From Anastrepha obliqua (taxonomy: Eukaryota; Arthropoda; Insecta; Diptera; Tephritidae), in NCBI RefSeq assembly GCF_027943255.1, contig NC_072892.1, positions 21,723,792 through 21,787,791 on the forward strand: a stretch of 64,000 nt of DNA, in the 5' to 3' direction. Positions 20,683 through 31,746 of the stretch are shown one piece after another. Each line of letters opens with the position of its first letter. Position 1 is the first letter of the stretch. The notes below the pieces were generated by a model. It did no database searches and was not told the DNA's origin. It saw only the letters and a list, made by a program, of their open reading frames with translations. Both the position numbers and the translations under genes were made by a program.

Positions 20683-21635
20683 TCACTCTTCACACAAAAT
20701 TAAATCTGTTCGATTTCATTGCATCTTACACTACTGCTTAATATCAATTACTACCGCACTCTTTCGCGAAAAATCTGATAGTTAAAATTTATAATCTCAA
20801 TTCCCTTTTAAATATAATCGCGTCCTTGTAGCGGCCATTTTCACGCAAAATGATTAATTTGTTCAAATTGCAAATGCCAATGTGCTGAAAGCACTGTTTG
20901 AGTAAATACCAAATGATGATGAGCGAACGCGAAAATATAATAAGTTATGGAAGCATTTTGCCAGGAGGAAGGTGCGTGTGTGAACGCCATACAGAGATTG
21001 GCTTGAATTGTCCATTTAATATTTCATTTGCCATACACATAAAATATAAACCCTCGAAATCGGCGCAAAATTACAACGAATATTACAAATTAATGCAACA
21101 CAGAAGCATACACCTAGGCGCACTTTGTTTGTACGCGCAAGGTCATTAATATTTATAGTGATTGACTGTTTTGCTTGCACGAATGTGTGCGTATAAATCC
21201 GTGTTTGGCAGTTGTGTTTCCCAGTTGACATCTGCAAAAAGGCTTCTCTAAGAAAGTACATCTGATTTACATCCCTTTAGAAGGCCTGTAAACATGGCTG
21301 CCTTTGTGGCCTTCCATACAGCCAAATGTATTGGGAAGTACAGTTGGTAGTTCTTTGCTCAAATGTATGGCTGTTCGAACTGTAAAAACTGCCACAGTTT
21401 GCATTTTTTTCGAAAATTTTTTTTTGCAAAAGTTAACTTTGATATTCAACTAAAACACTCTGCACTTTTTGAGGATCTTTCGTAATTCACTTAACAACTT
21501 TTTTTTTTAAATTCGAACTCTTTTATGTAAAAGTAAAAAAAAAGTAAAACTATAACTAAAAAAATAAAATACTTTTGTAACTTCAAGCAAAAGCCATTAT
21601 AATATAACCATTCAAGAAGTTAAGCTTCCTAAAAC
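20683..21635. other. No gene seen
   Basis: AT-rich intergenic DNA, becoming A/T homopolymer-rich near 21500. No coding signal recognised. Confidence 0.55.
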
Positions 21636-21639
21636 GGGC

Positions 21640-22085
21640 GAGTTAAAGCACCACTGGAGACAACCCTGCTGAACGTAATCTGCAAAGTTCTAGCCACAAT
21701 AATTCAAACAAGGTTGCAGCGTGTTGCAAGCTCTCTGAGAGACGAGCAAACGGGTTTCCGCTCCCACAGGAGCTGTGTCGTTCAAGCAAACACTATTCGT
21801 ATCATAGTTGAGAATTTGATAGAGTGATGCTCCCCGCTTTACAAGCTTTTCGCCCACTTCAAGAAAGCCCTTGACACCATAAAATCAGCGCAATTTGGCT
21901 AGCATTGAGTGAAAGACGAGTTCCCTAGAAAACATCTCAGCAGAGCGATTTATGAGAACTCCGAGCTGGCAGTAACACATAACGATAATATAAGCGATCC
22001 TTTTACCACCAATATCAAAGTGAGGCAAGGGTGTCCGCGATCACCGCTTCTCTTATCAATTGTTTTAAACGAGGTATCATTTGGG
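21640..22085 (+). pseudogene. LINE reverse transcriptase fragment (RTE/CR1-like)
   Basis: With frame changes, the plus strand reads LLNVICKVLATIIQTRLQRV, SSLRDEQTGFRSHRSCV, HFKKALDTI and VRQGCPRSPLLLSIVLNEV, which are RT fingers and palm blocks in order. The catalytic DD block is missing, because a LINE C piece begins shortly after 22085. A possible continuation (VVSFCYLGCKTTTDG) lies at 22645-22790 beyond the LINE C and SINE pieces. Clade is uncertain. Confidence 0.7.
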
Positions 22086-22099
22086 GCTCCATTAACCAT

Positions 22100-22470
22100 C
22101 TCGGTGATAGTAATCCGGAGTCCATTCTGCCGTTCCCTTCTGCAATTATCAAATCCATGGTTAGCAAACGGGTTACTGCAACCCACCTCCCGAGCTCGGC
22201 AGGTTGAGGGAGGCTGCGATGAACAAAACTATTGTTACCTGTCATGTCCGACCGACTGTCGCAGATTCTTCCGTCATTAGGTAGAAGAAACTAAAGCAGC
22301 TGGTTGGACTGGTGACGGACCCCTTGGACGAAGCACACGGATAATGTAGGCATCTCAGACAGTGCACTCTGCCCAGCATATGGAGAGAAGGATAAAACAA
22401 CGGACCACTTTCTGTGCGTCTGCCCAGCCTTCACTGGAATCAGGCTTGAGGTATTTGACACTGATGTGTT
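22100..22470 (+). pseudogene. LINE family C 3' fragment inside another LINE
   Basis: Nucleotide similarity to 13300-13640 is clear: CATGGTTAGCAAACGGGTTA, CATGTCCGACCGACTGTCGC and CATCTCAGACAGTNCACTCT all recur in the same order. It encodes the degenerate knuckle region (SALCPAYGEKDKTTDHFLCV). It ends at about 22470, where a SINE body starts. Confidence 0.8.
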
Positions 22471-22477
22471 CATGTAT

Positions 22478-22642
22478 TTCTGCCATGAAAAAAGTCCTCA
22501 TAAAAAATTTGATTCCATTCGGTGTCGGCTTAAAACAGTAGGACCCTCCATTTGTGGACCCGGCCATCCAGACGCACACCACTAATAGGAGGAATAGCTA
22601 GACCAAACATCCAATAAATGGTGTAAGCGCCAATTATATATA
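22478..22642 (+). mobile_element. SINE body and 3' end, plus orientation
   Basis: Matches the reverse complement of the SINE at 39195-39504: CATTCGGTGTCGGCTTAAAA, GACCCTCCATTTGTGGA, ACGCACACCACTAATAGGAG, and the end GTGTAAGCGCCAATTATATA. The tRNA-like head is missing, as expected for 5' truncation. Confidence 0.85.
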
Positions 22643-22644
22643 TC

Positions 22645-23565
22645 GTCGTTAGCTTCTGTTACCTTGGCTGTAAAACAACAACAGATGGCGCTGCTGAAGA
22701 TTACGTCAATTGCAGACTGAGTAAAGCAGGGACAGCATACGGTAGAGTTTACTCAGTTTGCACGAGCTCTCACATCGGCAGGTGGACAGTGGAGATGAAC
22801 TGTTTTAGACAAACCGACGACAGACACAGACGCTTGAGCCAAACACTCACAACAGCACCGAACTGAAGACAAGACAATAGTTTGTGAGTATCGGACTATT
22901 GCATTTTCTCAGATGTTTAACTCCCCCCACAACCGCTTTCGAAGCCAGTGGGAGAAGTGAATACTATCGATGGCGTAAAATCTCCATACGCCCACAGGAG
23001 CGGAACCAGGACGCAGGAACCTGTTGTGTCAATAGACATAAACGCGGCTTCACCTTGAAGAAATGCTAACGCGGTTCCAGGGTGGAAATCAGCCGAGGAG
23101 GAGGAATGTTATAGTGTTTGTGGGAGCATGCCCCACATACCATTGGTGTGACGGCACCTTTGATGATGTTTCAGACAGTTTGATTTACACCTCCTGAGAG
23201 TTTCTTATTCACGGGCGGCATTCCGAAAAAAAGGCTACAGACCTTTTTGAACAAATATTTACGCATAGTTTGCTGAATACTCTAGCCGAAAACAATCTGC
23301 ACTGCTGTACTGTGGAATCCTGCGGATGAAGAGCCCATCCCGCGGCAGATATTCCTCAGAAGAGCACCAGATAAGCTAACTCGAATGACGCTGGAATCGG
23401 CAAGGAAGTAGAGCGCGCGGTCTACCGAAAACCACCTTCAGCAGGTGCCGACTTTGCATGGGCCGCTGTTAGCTCATGGGTGGAAGGACGCAAAGACAAC
23501 AGCAACAAATCGTATCAGATGGTGCTTATTGAGGCCCTATGCTCCCAAGAGGAATGACTGAGGAA
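22645..23565 (+). pseudogene. Decayed LINE RT C-terminal region, uncertain
   Basis: The first 150 bp read VVSFCYLGCKTTTDGAAEDY, similar to the FCYLGS..T.DGG block downstream of the catalytic motif in several LINE clades. It probably continues the RT at 21640-22085. The rest of the stretch is moderately GC-rich and broken in all frames. I cannot assign it, though its composition suggests old coding DNA. Confidence 0.45.
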
Positions 23566-24842
23566 TAATAAATTCAAGGAGGATTTCTAGAATCTAAGTA
23601 TCAGGATCAGGATTTCTGTGTTATAAGCCTGAGATACGTAAATTATTCTCAGAGAAAATGGTAAGTGCTTGTGGGTCATCTCATATAAAAAGGTGGTAGA
23701 TCTTAAGATCTGTGGTCTGGCTTAGGTAGGACAGGAAGTACTCCTAGAAGAAGTTTAAGCTGCCTCCACTGCCAACTGGGTTGTTATTTGTTATTATATG
23801 GTATGTATGTGTATTCAGGTGTGTATGTGTGTCCCTTAATTGGTTTCACACAATCAACTCGCATGTTATGGCATTGGGGCACCGGCTATGTGTGCATGCA
23901 TACCTATATAATAAAATTATGTAAAAAGCTTGAAATAAATCTCACCACTTATATAAATACATTTACATAAATACGGATAAATATTCAAATAAAAGCACAC
24001 ACCCACACACACAGTCACATGCGTACTAATGAACCCAGGAACAAAATGAGTAATTCATTGCTTGTTCATACGACCAAAGAGTGGCTTCAAGTTGCTCACG
24101 GAGTATGACACGGCGTATGCGATGCTATGCCAGCGACCACAAGAAGCTCTGACGGGCATGAGTATGCGAGTATATGCGTTTGATGTAGATGAGAAAATGA
24201 GAAAAATGAGGAAAAAAATGGAAAGAGGATTAAGCGAGCGCAGTGATACAAATATTGATGAACAGTTATAATGCGCATTATGCGGACAACAACGAGCAAG
24301 AGAGCTGCATCATTCCATTCAAAATTTATTCGTTTTATTTTTTCTCTCTTTTCCTTTTTTACTATTTATTTATTTGTTGTATTTTTACCTTGCTCTCGCT
24401 AATATAATGTTCACTTGCTCCTCTGTGCGCTCTGCGCTCAACTCAACGCGTAGGAAGTCGTTTACCGTAATCCGTAAATCGTTTTATGTGCACCTCTTCT
24501 ATTGAATTCATAGATTTCCATAAATTGCAATTTAATTGGTTTTAATTTATGCATTTTTTTTACAAGCATTTTCAATTTTATTTATTCAATAGTCTCTGGC
24601 CCCTAAATCCGATTTACAACATTTCTTATGTTAACTAATAACTTAATAATTTAATTACATTTAAACTGTGATGGGAGTCCATGAGGGGGGCTGATCGACT
24701 GGAGGTTTAGCTACAGTTGGTCAAGAAAATGTTTTGATATGCAAAAATATTTTTTAATATCAAAACAAATATCAGTTGCGCTTCTTTGATTGAAAAAAAA
24801 AAAAATTAACAGTAAAAGTACATAATAGGTCGTGCACTTTCG
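23566..24842. other. No gene seen
   Basis: AT-rich spacer with TATG and CACA repeats (23790-24020). The frame at 24062-24271 is charged and low in complexity and does not resemble a known protein. Confidence 0.55.
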
Positions 24843-24844
24843 AC

Positions 24845-24985
24845 AGGTATTTAGCCGAGCTCCTCCTCCTATTTATGGTGTGCGTCTTGATGTTATTCCA
24901 CAAATGGAGGAAGCTACAGTTTGAAGCAGACTCCGAACGGCAGATGGTTTTTATGATGAGCTTTTTCATGGCAATGAAACCATAG
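24845..24985 (-). mobile_element. SINE fragment, minus orientation
   Basis: TTTAGCCGAGCTCCTCCTCC, GTGTGCGTCTTGATGTTATT, CACAAATGGAGG and GACTCCGAACGGCAGAT occur in the same order as in the 39195-39504 copy. It is more diverged than the others and lacks the tRNA-like head. Confidence 0.85.
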
Positions 24986-25184
24986 CTTCTTTCATTGAAT
25001 TCATTAACTTACCAGTAAAAGCGGTAAACTCATTGAATCCACCAAGCAAGAAAAACAATAATACTAAAACAAAACAAACGCTTCTCTCAGTCGACAGGAG
25101 AGTGTTTTTACAAATCGATTTTCGACATCGTTTGCTAAGATGGTTTAATGTACTCACTGGGTTGTTAGAGGTTTGTACTTCGCC

Positions 25185-26380
25185 CTCTTGGTCCTTTGTG
25201 CCCTCTACTCATTACAACACTTCATCCAGACCCAGTGCCCTTATTAAACTCACGATCTGGGTTGAACTGAGCGTATGTCCTTTGCTTCTGGCTGCAATTA
25301 GCCGATATATCTCAATCTTCTCCGCGATATAGCTTTCAAGGAAAAGATGCATTGGAGTCTCCTGGGATTGGTCGCAGAAACGACAAGAATCAATGGCCCA
25401 TATCCGCATAATGTTCAAATGACTGCGAAGTCTGCAGTAGCCTTCGAGAGTGCCCGTGTGCATTCTTAGTTTATCCTTGGGGAGATTTATGAGTTTTTAA
25501 ACCTCTTTTGGTTATACCTCCCAGTAAGGATTTCGCCTGGCGTTGCCCTATGGTTTGGTGCCAACAAATCCCGCTTGGCCTTAGCTCTCCACTCCTAAGC
25601 TTCTGCGTGTTGTCCCATAGCAAGAAAGAACTCGGATCATATTAAAGGCGAGGCCGCAGCCTCTCTTGCCAATTCATCCACTACTTAGTTCCCAATTATA
25701 CACCTGTATCCAGTTTCTCTGTAGACTCAAGGACAAGTGAAGACCTATTCCCACAGAATCACAAAGCCTTGAGTGCCGCCTGACTGTTACTCAGAACGGC
25801 AATTCGCTCATTTCGGAGGTTTCTGTCGAAGTTGATCGCTGCACATAGATGGATGGCACACACCTCCACTTGAAGGAAGACATTTTAAAAACTACCCATT
25901 GGCATAGAACGCTTGGTTCTGGGGCCGTATATTCCAGCGCCTATGCCTTCTAGTGTCTTTGAGCCATCTGTGTACCAGTGCAAAGTACAGTTCTAGAGCT
26001 TCCTTTCAAATGTCAGTGTACTGCAGCACACCTTTTAGTGCAATTCAATTCTGAACTTCTTCTCGAATATGATGACTTAGTGATATCATCTTTGGGTGGC
26101 TGGGAAGTGGGAGTTGCAGACTCAGCAATTCTGTGTTCTTAGATGACATGACTTTTCTTTTGCTGAAACCTTTCCTAGTAATATTTAACAGCATACGCTT
26201 GGCTCACATCACCTTCATGCTTGGTAAGCATCATCTCCATCACAACTGTAGGGCTAGTCCGTACCGCTCCCGTAATGCACATCGCTGGAGCTTAGTTAGC
26301 GCTGCCCGCACTGTCGAGAGAGTGTCTCTCGATGCCCAAGCGAACGCCCCATATGCTATTATATATTGGTCTTATTATCG
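25185..26380 (-). pseudogene. LINE family D ORF2 fragment (RT end, RNase H, CCHC)
   Basis: Minus-strand frames give YGAFAWASR and LTKLQRCALR (RT end, near 26320). Then come WYTDGSKTLEGIGAGIYGP (RNase H start, near 25985), ALKAL (near 25775), VVDELAREAAAS (near 25675) and MHTGTLEGYCRLRSHLNIMR. The knuckle CRFCDQSQETPMHLFLES is near 25375 and the end is SLIRALGLDEVL at 25212. Many stops and frameshifts make it inactive. The end sequence shows it is the same family as 18115-18355. Confidence 0.82.
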
Positions 26381-26407
26381 TGATGAGCATCCTTTTTGGG
26401 ATTCTTG

Positions 26408-26745
26408 AGTTACAACCCCTACAGATTTTCCTGCTACACGTTTGCAGATGATGAGGGCGTTTGTTTCGTTAGTCAGCAATCAGTGAGAATTCGTTGGTTT
26501 CCGTTCAGAAACAATTTTTTTGATCTCATTCCTTAAGTTTTCTATGGGATTGCGGTCGGGAGACTGAGCAGGCCAACGCATAATCTCAGCCCTTTTGATT
26601 CTAAACCATTCTGGGGGGGACTTGGGGACTTGTTGGTATGTTTGAGATTATTATACTGCTGATATATCCAGGAGTGGGGTATGGTAACTTTATATTTTAG
26701 TGGTATATGGTATCATTACCTCGTCTAATATTTTTATATTTATAC
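26408..26745 (-). pseudogene. Tc1-like transposase fragment
   Basis: The minus strand reads YQQYNNLKHTNK (degenerate second catalytic block). After a frameshift it gives WFRIKRAEIMRWPAQSPDRN and then PIENLRNEIKKIVSE, the third catalytic block with its glutamate. Spacing and wording fit the Tc1 (DD34E) group. The rest of the element is not seen. Confidence 0.75.
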
Positions 26746-26759
26746 CTATGCTCTTTGAC

Positions 26760-27830
26760 ATTATTTCGGCATCAGATGGTCATATCGAAGGGTCAAGCAA
26801 ATTATTACATATTGATGGCGAGAGGACAAAGTTACATCTAGATAAAGTATTGTACTAGAATCTATATCTTTCTTAATTAATTCAAAACAATGTATTAAAA
26901 TGGGAGAAACATTTGCAATTTTCGAGATATAGGCCACCAGTCTCAACAGTGCGCTTAAACGAACAGATGCAGCCATTTCAGTCGGGCAGCTACATCGAGA
27001 TTTGCGTTTAAGTTGCTTCCAACAACAATTATAGGCGTTTTACGAGTTTTGCTTAGATTATTTGAGGCAGAGTTCAAACCAGCAGAGGCAGCGACGCCAG
27101 CCAACGAAGTAGCCGAAGAATCACCTACAGCAAATAGTCCACTATTCTTTCTACATCCAACATTTCCAACAGGTGCATTAGCAGCAGCTCATTTCAACGC
27201 TAACGCCGACATTGACGTCGTCTTCGTTCTTATTACGTTATTGGAGCCATTAGCAGGATATAAGATGATAGGCGAAGCTGGACACAAATTAACACAAACT
27301 AACCAAGAGAGACTGCTCATATTTTTCATTGTTGCCTTTGTTGGTGTCTTTGTTTTTAGAGATTCGATGTTAATTTTTTGCAGTGAACTATTTGCTATTA
27401 TCGTTCTTAGCCACACTGGCATTGGTTGTATTTGCATAGCTAGCAACAACAGTGCGTAAACTTGTAATTTCCGAAGTTAACGAAGAGATGATCGCATTGT
27501 TGTCATTGTTTATTGCGTGAGGAGAGCGAACTTCAGCAAAAAAGCAGCTACAGTTCTGTGATAACTGAGAATTAAGACTACTCAGAGCATTTACCACAGC
27601 AAGTATTTGCGCATTTTCGGTGTGCAGAACATTCAAAGTTTTAGCAATATCCAGCGGCATTATATGTTGACTATTGAATTTATCACTTGAAGTGTCACTA
27701 TTAGCAATAGAGACGGCAATAGGGGCGGAGAACGAATAGATGTCCGATGCTCAAGTGGAGACGAATTACAATTATTTCTTGTTAGCAGAAAATCAAGATC
27801 AGCCGATGACATGTTCATTCATGTTGTCAT
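26760..27830 (-). pseudogene. LINE ORF1-like fragment, tentative
   Basis: Minus-strand frames chain together as an N-terminal segment rich in S, N and T (27388-27660), then KTRKTPIIVVGSNLNANLDV, then an RRM-like stretch (YISKIANVSPILIHCFELIK, LYLDVTLSSRHQYVIICL). Such an order, a low-complexity N-terminus followed by a VVGT-type motif and an RNA-binding-like fold, recalls ORF1 of CR1/Jockey-type LINEs. Stops and frameshifts are frequent and family support is by eye only. The Tc1 element starts right beside it at 27834. Confidence 0.4.
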
Positions 27831-27833
27831 ATA

Positions 27834-28057
27834 CAGTGGTTGAAACGTCTAATCGTACATGCAGAGGGCTCATCTTAAATATTAGTTTTAAAAGAGAAAA
27901 TTTGTTTAATTTAAAATAATATACACTGATTTTATTTCATAATAACTTAATTTATTTCGTCATATACAAAAGTTTTAAGTTTTCACAACATTTTCTTAAA
28001 AAAAAAACAAAAACAAACAAAACAAAAGAAATTTATGTCCAAACGAATAATCGTACA
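27834..28057 (+). repeat. Left terminal inverted repeat of the Tc1 element
   Basis: Reverse complement of 29304-29529 with few differences. It contains an A-rich middle and the inner direct-repeat site ending CGTACA. Confidence 0.92.
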
Positions 28058-28186
28058 TAAGTAGACGTCGACTGGATACCGTTATCCTATAAGCATTTTT
28101 TTCAAATTGCGTTTTTCACTAGACTATAAATCAATTCTTTTTTAGTTATCTAGATTGCTTTAAGTGATAAACTTAATCGGTACGTA

Positions 28187-29265
28187 ATGGCACCTTCAGG
28201 AAAACAGACAACGGTAGAAGAACGAAAATTAATAATTAAATTGCAGGAATCCGGAAAAACTTTTAGAGAAATCGCAATTTTAGTAAATAGAGCTCATTCT
28301 ACCGTACAATATATCATTAAAAGATATAAAAATGACCTCTCTATTGTAAATAAAAGTCGTGTTGGCCAAGGCAAGAAGCTAAGTGACCGCGATAACCGTT
28401 TGATTTTAAGGGAAGTGAAAAAAATGCTTTTGTAACAGCAGTAGAAATTAACAGAACATTAAAAGAAAAGACTAATAAGATAGTTTGTGATGAGACAATC
28501 CGAAATGTTTTGAAAAGAAACAATTATCATGGCAGAATAGCACGAAAAAAGCCATACATAAGTCCTAAAAACAAAAAAGCTCGCATGAAATTTGCTACAG
28601 ACTATATTACAAAAGATATTAACTTCTGGAAAACGGTAAAAATAAAATAAAATTTAAATTATTGGCACTAAATTTCTTTTTTGACAGGTATTATTCACAG
28701 ACGAAAGTAAATTTAATTTAAAAGGGTCCGATGGAAAGTGCTACGTATGGCGAAAACCCAATGCAGAATTTGATTGTAAAAATACGAAGCCTACTGTGAA
28801 ACTTGGTGGTGGATCAGTGATAGTGTGGGGGTGTGTTTCGAGTTCAGGTGTTGGAAATATTGAATTTATTGAAGGCAATATGGATAAATACAAGTATTTA
28901 GATATTTTAAAAATTATGTGAAGCAAAGTGCCGAGCGATTGGGGATAATAGACAATTTTGCTTTCTACCAGGACAACGATCCGAAACATACATCAATGGT
29001 TGCGAGGATGTGGCTTATTTATAATTGTCCAAAACTACTCCAAACCCCCGCACAATCACCTGATCTTAACGTAATTGAGCATGTATGGGAGGAATTATAT
29101 AGAAGATTAAAGGACAAAGTCTTTCGAAATGTTAATGAGTTGAAAGAAACTCTACGAACTGAGTGGTATAATATTCCACCAGAAGTATGTAAAAACTTAG
29201 TAGAATCGATGCCAAAACGTTTGAGTGCTGTGCTTAAAGCTAAAGGACTCTCTACTAAGTATTAA
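28187..29265 (+). pseudogene. Tc1 (DD34E) transposase, two exons, two 1-base frameshifts
   Basis: Cut-and-paste transposase that would bind the TIRs and act in the nucleus. Exon 1 (28187-28635) carries paired helix-turn-helix DNA-binding segments (MAPSGKQTTVEERKLIIKLQ, TFREIAILVNRAHSTVQYI). Exon 2 (28688-29265) carries the catalytic core: first D in LFTDESKF, second D in FYQDNDPKHTS, and E in SPDLNVIEHVWEEL. Thirty-four residues separate the second D from the E. The intron 28636-28687 has GTAAAA at the 5' side and TTTTTTGACAG at the 3' side, and falls between codons. The frame is broken once in the A run 28418-28424 and once in the A run 28909-28913, each consistent with loss of one A. All catalytic residues are kept. 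Confidence 0.9.
28636..28687 (+). other. Predicted 52-bp intron of the Tc1 transposase
   Basis: GT and AG borders with a pyrimidine-rich acceptor (TTTCTTTTTTGACAG). Unspliced reading hits a stop within a few codons, while splicing joins FWKT to VLFTDESKF, the expected order. Minos has a similarly short intron. Confidence 0.8.
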
Positions 29266-29303
29266 TTTTAAAAATATTTAGTTTGAGAGCATAAATTCAG
29301 TAT

Positions 29304-29529
29304 TGTACGATTATTCGTTTGGACATGAATTTCTTTTGTTTTGTTTGTTTTTGTTTTTTTTAAGAAAATGTTGTGAAAACTTAAAACTTTTGTAATTATA
29401 TGACGAAATAAATTAAGTTATTATGAAATAAAATCAGTGTATATTATTTTAAATTAAACAAATTTTCTCTTTTAGAACTAATATTTAAGATGAGCCCCCT
29501 GCATGTACGATTAGACGTTTGAACCACTG
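29304..29529 (-). repeat. Right terminal inverted repeat of the Tc1 element
   Basis: Begins TGTACGATTATTCGTTTGGA and ends GAACCACTG, followed by the TA duplication. Confidence 0.92.
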
Positions 29530-29531
29530 TA

Positions 29532-30593
29532 AATCAAATGAAATACTTATGTATGTAGGTTGGTTGATTATGATCAACTTTTTGACCGCAAGCACACGGC
29601 ATTCCGAATTTGATTTTAAGTACTTAGTTTTTTTTTCATTAGATAAGTTTGCTAGGATTTCCAAAATAGACTCTCTGTCTCAAAACCGGAAATAAGCACG
29701 ATTTTAATTAACATTGGCGAATTCACCAGGAAACAGACACAGGACTGAGGAGCGAACCAAAATACGTCCATATACTGCAACATACAATCCTGTTATTTCG
29801 TGTAAAGCAATAATACATTTCTCAGAAAAAAAAATGATTTTGCTCTAAGATAACTACCGCAGTAATACAACTTTGATTTGTATTTTTTTATTCGCATCCC
29901 ATTAGGTATACTGCTACGGTGTCACATCACTTGCATGCGTTACAAAAAAGGTATGCATTCATGCAGATTTTTCGTGCCGGAACTCCTGTTATTTTGTGGT
30001 CAACTGTAGTTATTGTGAACATTTTATAAAAATAGGCCGCCATTGAAATTCATTAGACCGGATTTGAGTGACCGAAAATAATGCAATAATTGCAAAGTAG
30101 TCAATTTTGCCGAAGCCCTTCACATATTTTCAAATGTATACACGCACTTTTACGACTGTTTACTCTCACTTTAGTGCTTAGTGCAATCAAGAGCCGCTAG
30201 TTGGTGGAGCACGGATGCGCTTGACGTGCACGACTACAGCTAAGCAAAAATGCTACAAAGGGATAGGAGAGAGAGAGAGAGAGAGGAAGCAAAGGCGAAT
30301 CATTTGCATATCTAAAGCGAGCGCTAGCAGACGAGCGGGTTAATCGTGTACATATTTGTGCAGGCCCAAGCGTGCACCAGCCGCCTATATTTCGCACGTA
30401 CACACATACACACATACATGTGCATGACTGAAGCGACACATGCGTGCTTGTGTGCTTAGTCGTGCTGGCTCTATGCAAACAATGTTTGGGATTTTCGACA
30501 GTGCCAATTGATTTGGCAGCAACAAAACAGTAAACAACAATAAGTGTTAAATCAACAGCAAAAACAACGGCACTCCAACAAAAAGCCTCATTC
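29532..30593. other. No gene seen
   Basis: Unique-looking AT-rich DNA with a GA run at 30265-30285 and CACATA repeats near 30405. Nothing recognised. Confidence 0.6.
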
Positions 30594-30595
30594 TA

Positions 30596-31495
30596 CAGGG
30601 TAGGCCATTTAAAGCGGGCCCATCGGGCAACCCTATAACTTTTGACAGGAACGTCAGATCGACTAATGACATAGCGCGTTGGAAGCGTCAGTCCAAGACA
30701 ATTTTTACCATGGAGCAGTACACTCCAAAAGAACGCGCTGAAATAATTCAGCTTTACATCCAAAATAACTTCTCAATTGTGAAAACTCAACGTGCGTTTA
30801 AAAAAAAAAAAAAAAGTTAAAAGTGCGCCATCCAAAAGCACTTTACAGCGTTTATACGCAAAATTTATTAACCACGGTAGTCTCAGCAATACCAGCCACG
30901 CATCCAGACAACGTACACGACGTTCTGCTGAAAATATCGAGGCTGTACGAGCCAGTGTTGAGGAGGCTCCGCGAACATCGAGTTATCCCAATGTTTATGC
31001 CAATCATCGAAGAAAATGACATGGAAGGCTACTGGTTCCAACAGGACGGGGCTACATGCCACACTTCACGCGCTACAATCGATTTTTTGAAGCCATTGTT
31101 CCCTGGAAGGTTGATTTCGAAAAATGGTGATTTTCCGTGGCCACCGAGATCACCAGATTTGACGCCACCGGACTTTTATTTGTGGGGTTATCTGAAATCC
31201 AAGGTATACATTAACAAGCCAAGGACTCTAACTCAACTTAAAAACAATATCCGACGCGAAATCGCCGCCATACCGGCCGAAATATTGGCCAAAACGATGG
31301 AAAACGCCGAAAAAAGGACACATTTGGCCATCAAGGCCAGAGGCAAACATTTGAAGGATATCATTTTCAAAAACTAGCTGGAACAAATCTCCTTGAATCA
31401 AAATAAATGATTTTTCATATCAACACAAAAAAAAAATTTTTTTTTCAATGTTTTTTTTCAGAAACAAATGGGCCCGCTTTAAATGGCCTACCCTG
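30596..31495 (+). mobile_element. rosa-type DD41D mariner, internally deleted
   Basis: Perfect 28-bp inverted ends begin CAGGGTAGGCCATTTAAAGC and are flanked by TA (30594-30595, 31496-31497). The transposase starts MEQYTPKERAEIIQLY at 30710, then frameshifts in a 16-A run near 30801. It keeps the C-terminal catalytic region: QQDGATCHTSRAT and SPDLTPPDFYLWG, with 41 residues between the two D residues. Compared with the 1299-bp copy at 57811 it lacks about 400 bp around 30990, including the first catalytic D. It could still be moved by transposase from another copy. Confidence 0.93.
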
Positions 31496-31497
31496 TA

Positions 31498-31746
31498 CGT
31501 GTAAGAGGCTACAATAAAAAAAATATTGGGTAGTGCCGAAGTACGATAAAAGCTTACTAACGAACTCACGCACTCACTCACGCATGCACGTACGCAATTA
31601 CACAAATCATACGCTGCTCGACATGCATACAAAGGCACTCTAGCACCAATATGGGAAGGTGTGTGTGCATGCGTGTGAATTTTATGAATGTGGAGCATCA
31701 CAAATAGGCAAAGAATTCTCGAATTCATAGCTTGGCGAGGTTTTTC
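31498..31746. other. Spacer, no gene
   Basis: Contains a CACTCACGCA-type repeat region near 31565; nothing else recognised. Confidence 0.55.

Larger units (their letters stand above)
27834..29529 (+). mobile_element. Minos/S-like Tc1 transposon, almost complete
   Basis: The element is bounded by TA (27832-27833 and 29530-29531). Its ends are inverted repeats of about 225 bp (27834-28057 and 29304-29529) starting CAGTGGTT. The outer GAAACGTCTAATCGTACAT and the inner CAAACGAATAATCGTACAT are direct repeats within each inverted repeat, the IR/DR arrangement known from Minos, S, Paris and Sleeping Beauty. It encodes one transposase of about 342 residues with a short intron. Total length 1696 bp matches the family. 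TIRs are nearly identical between ends, so the copy is young. Confidence 0.95.

Noticed and set aside
20498..20785. Leu/Ser-rich 95-codon frame resembling a signal peptide
   Set aside because: It is a translated CT microsatellite.
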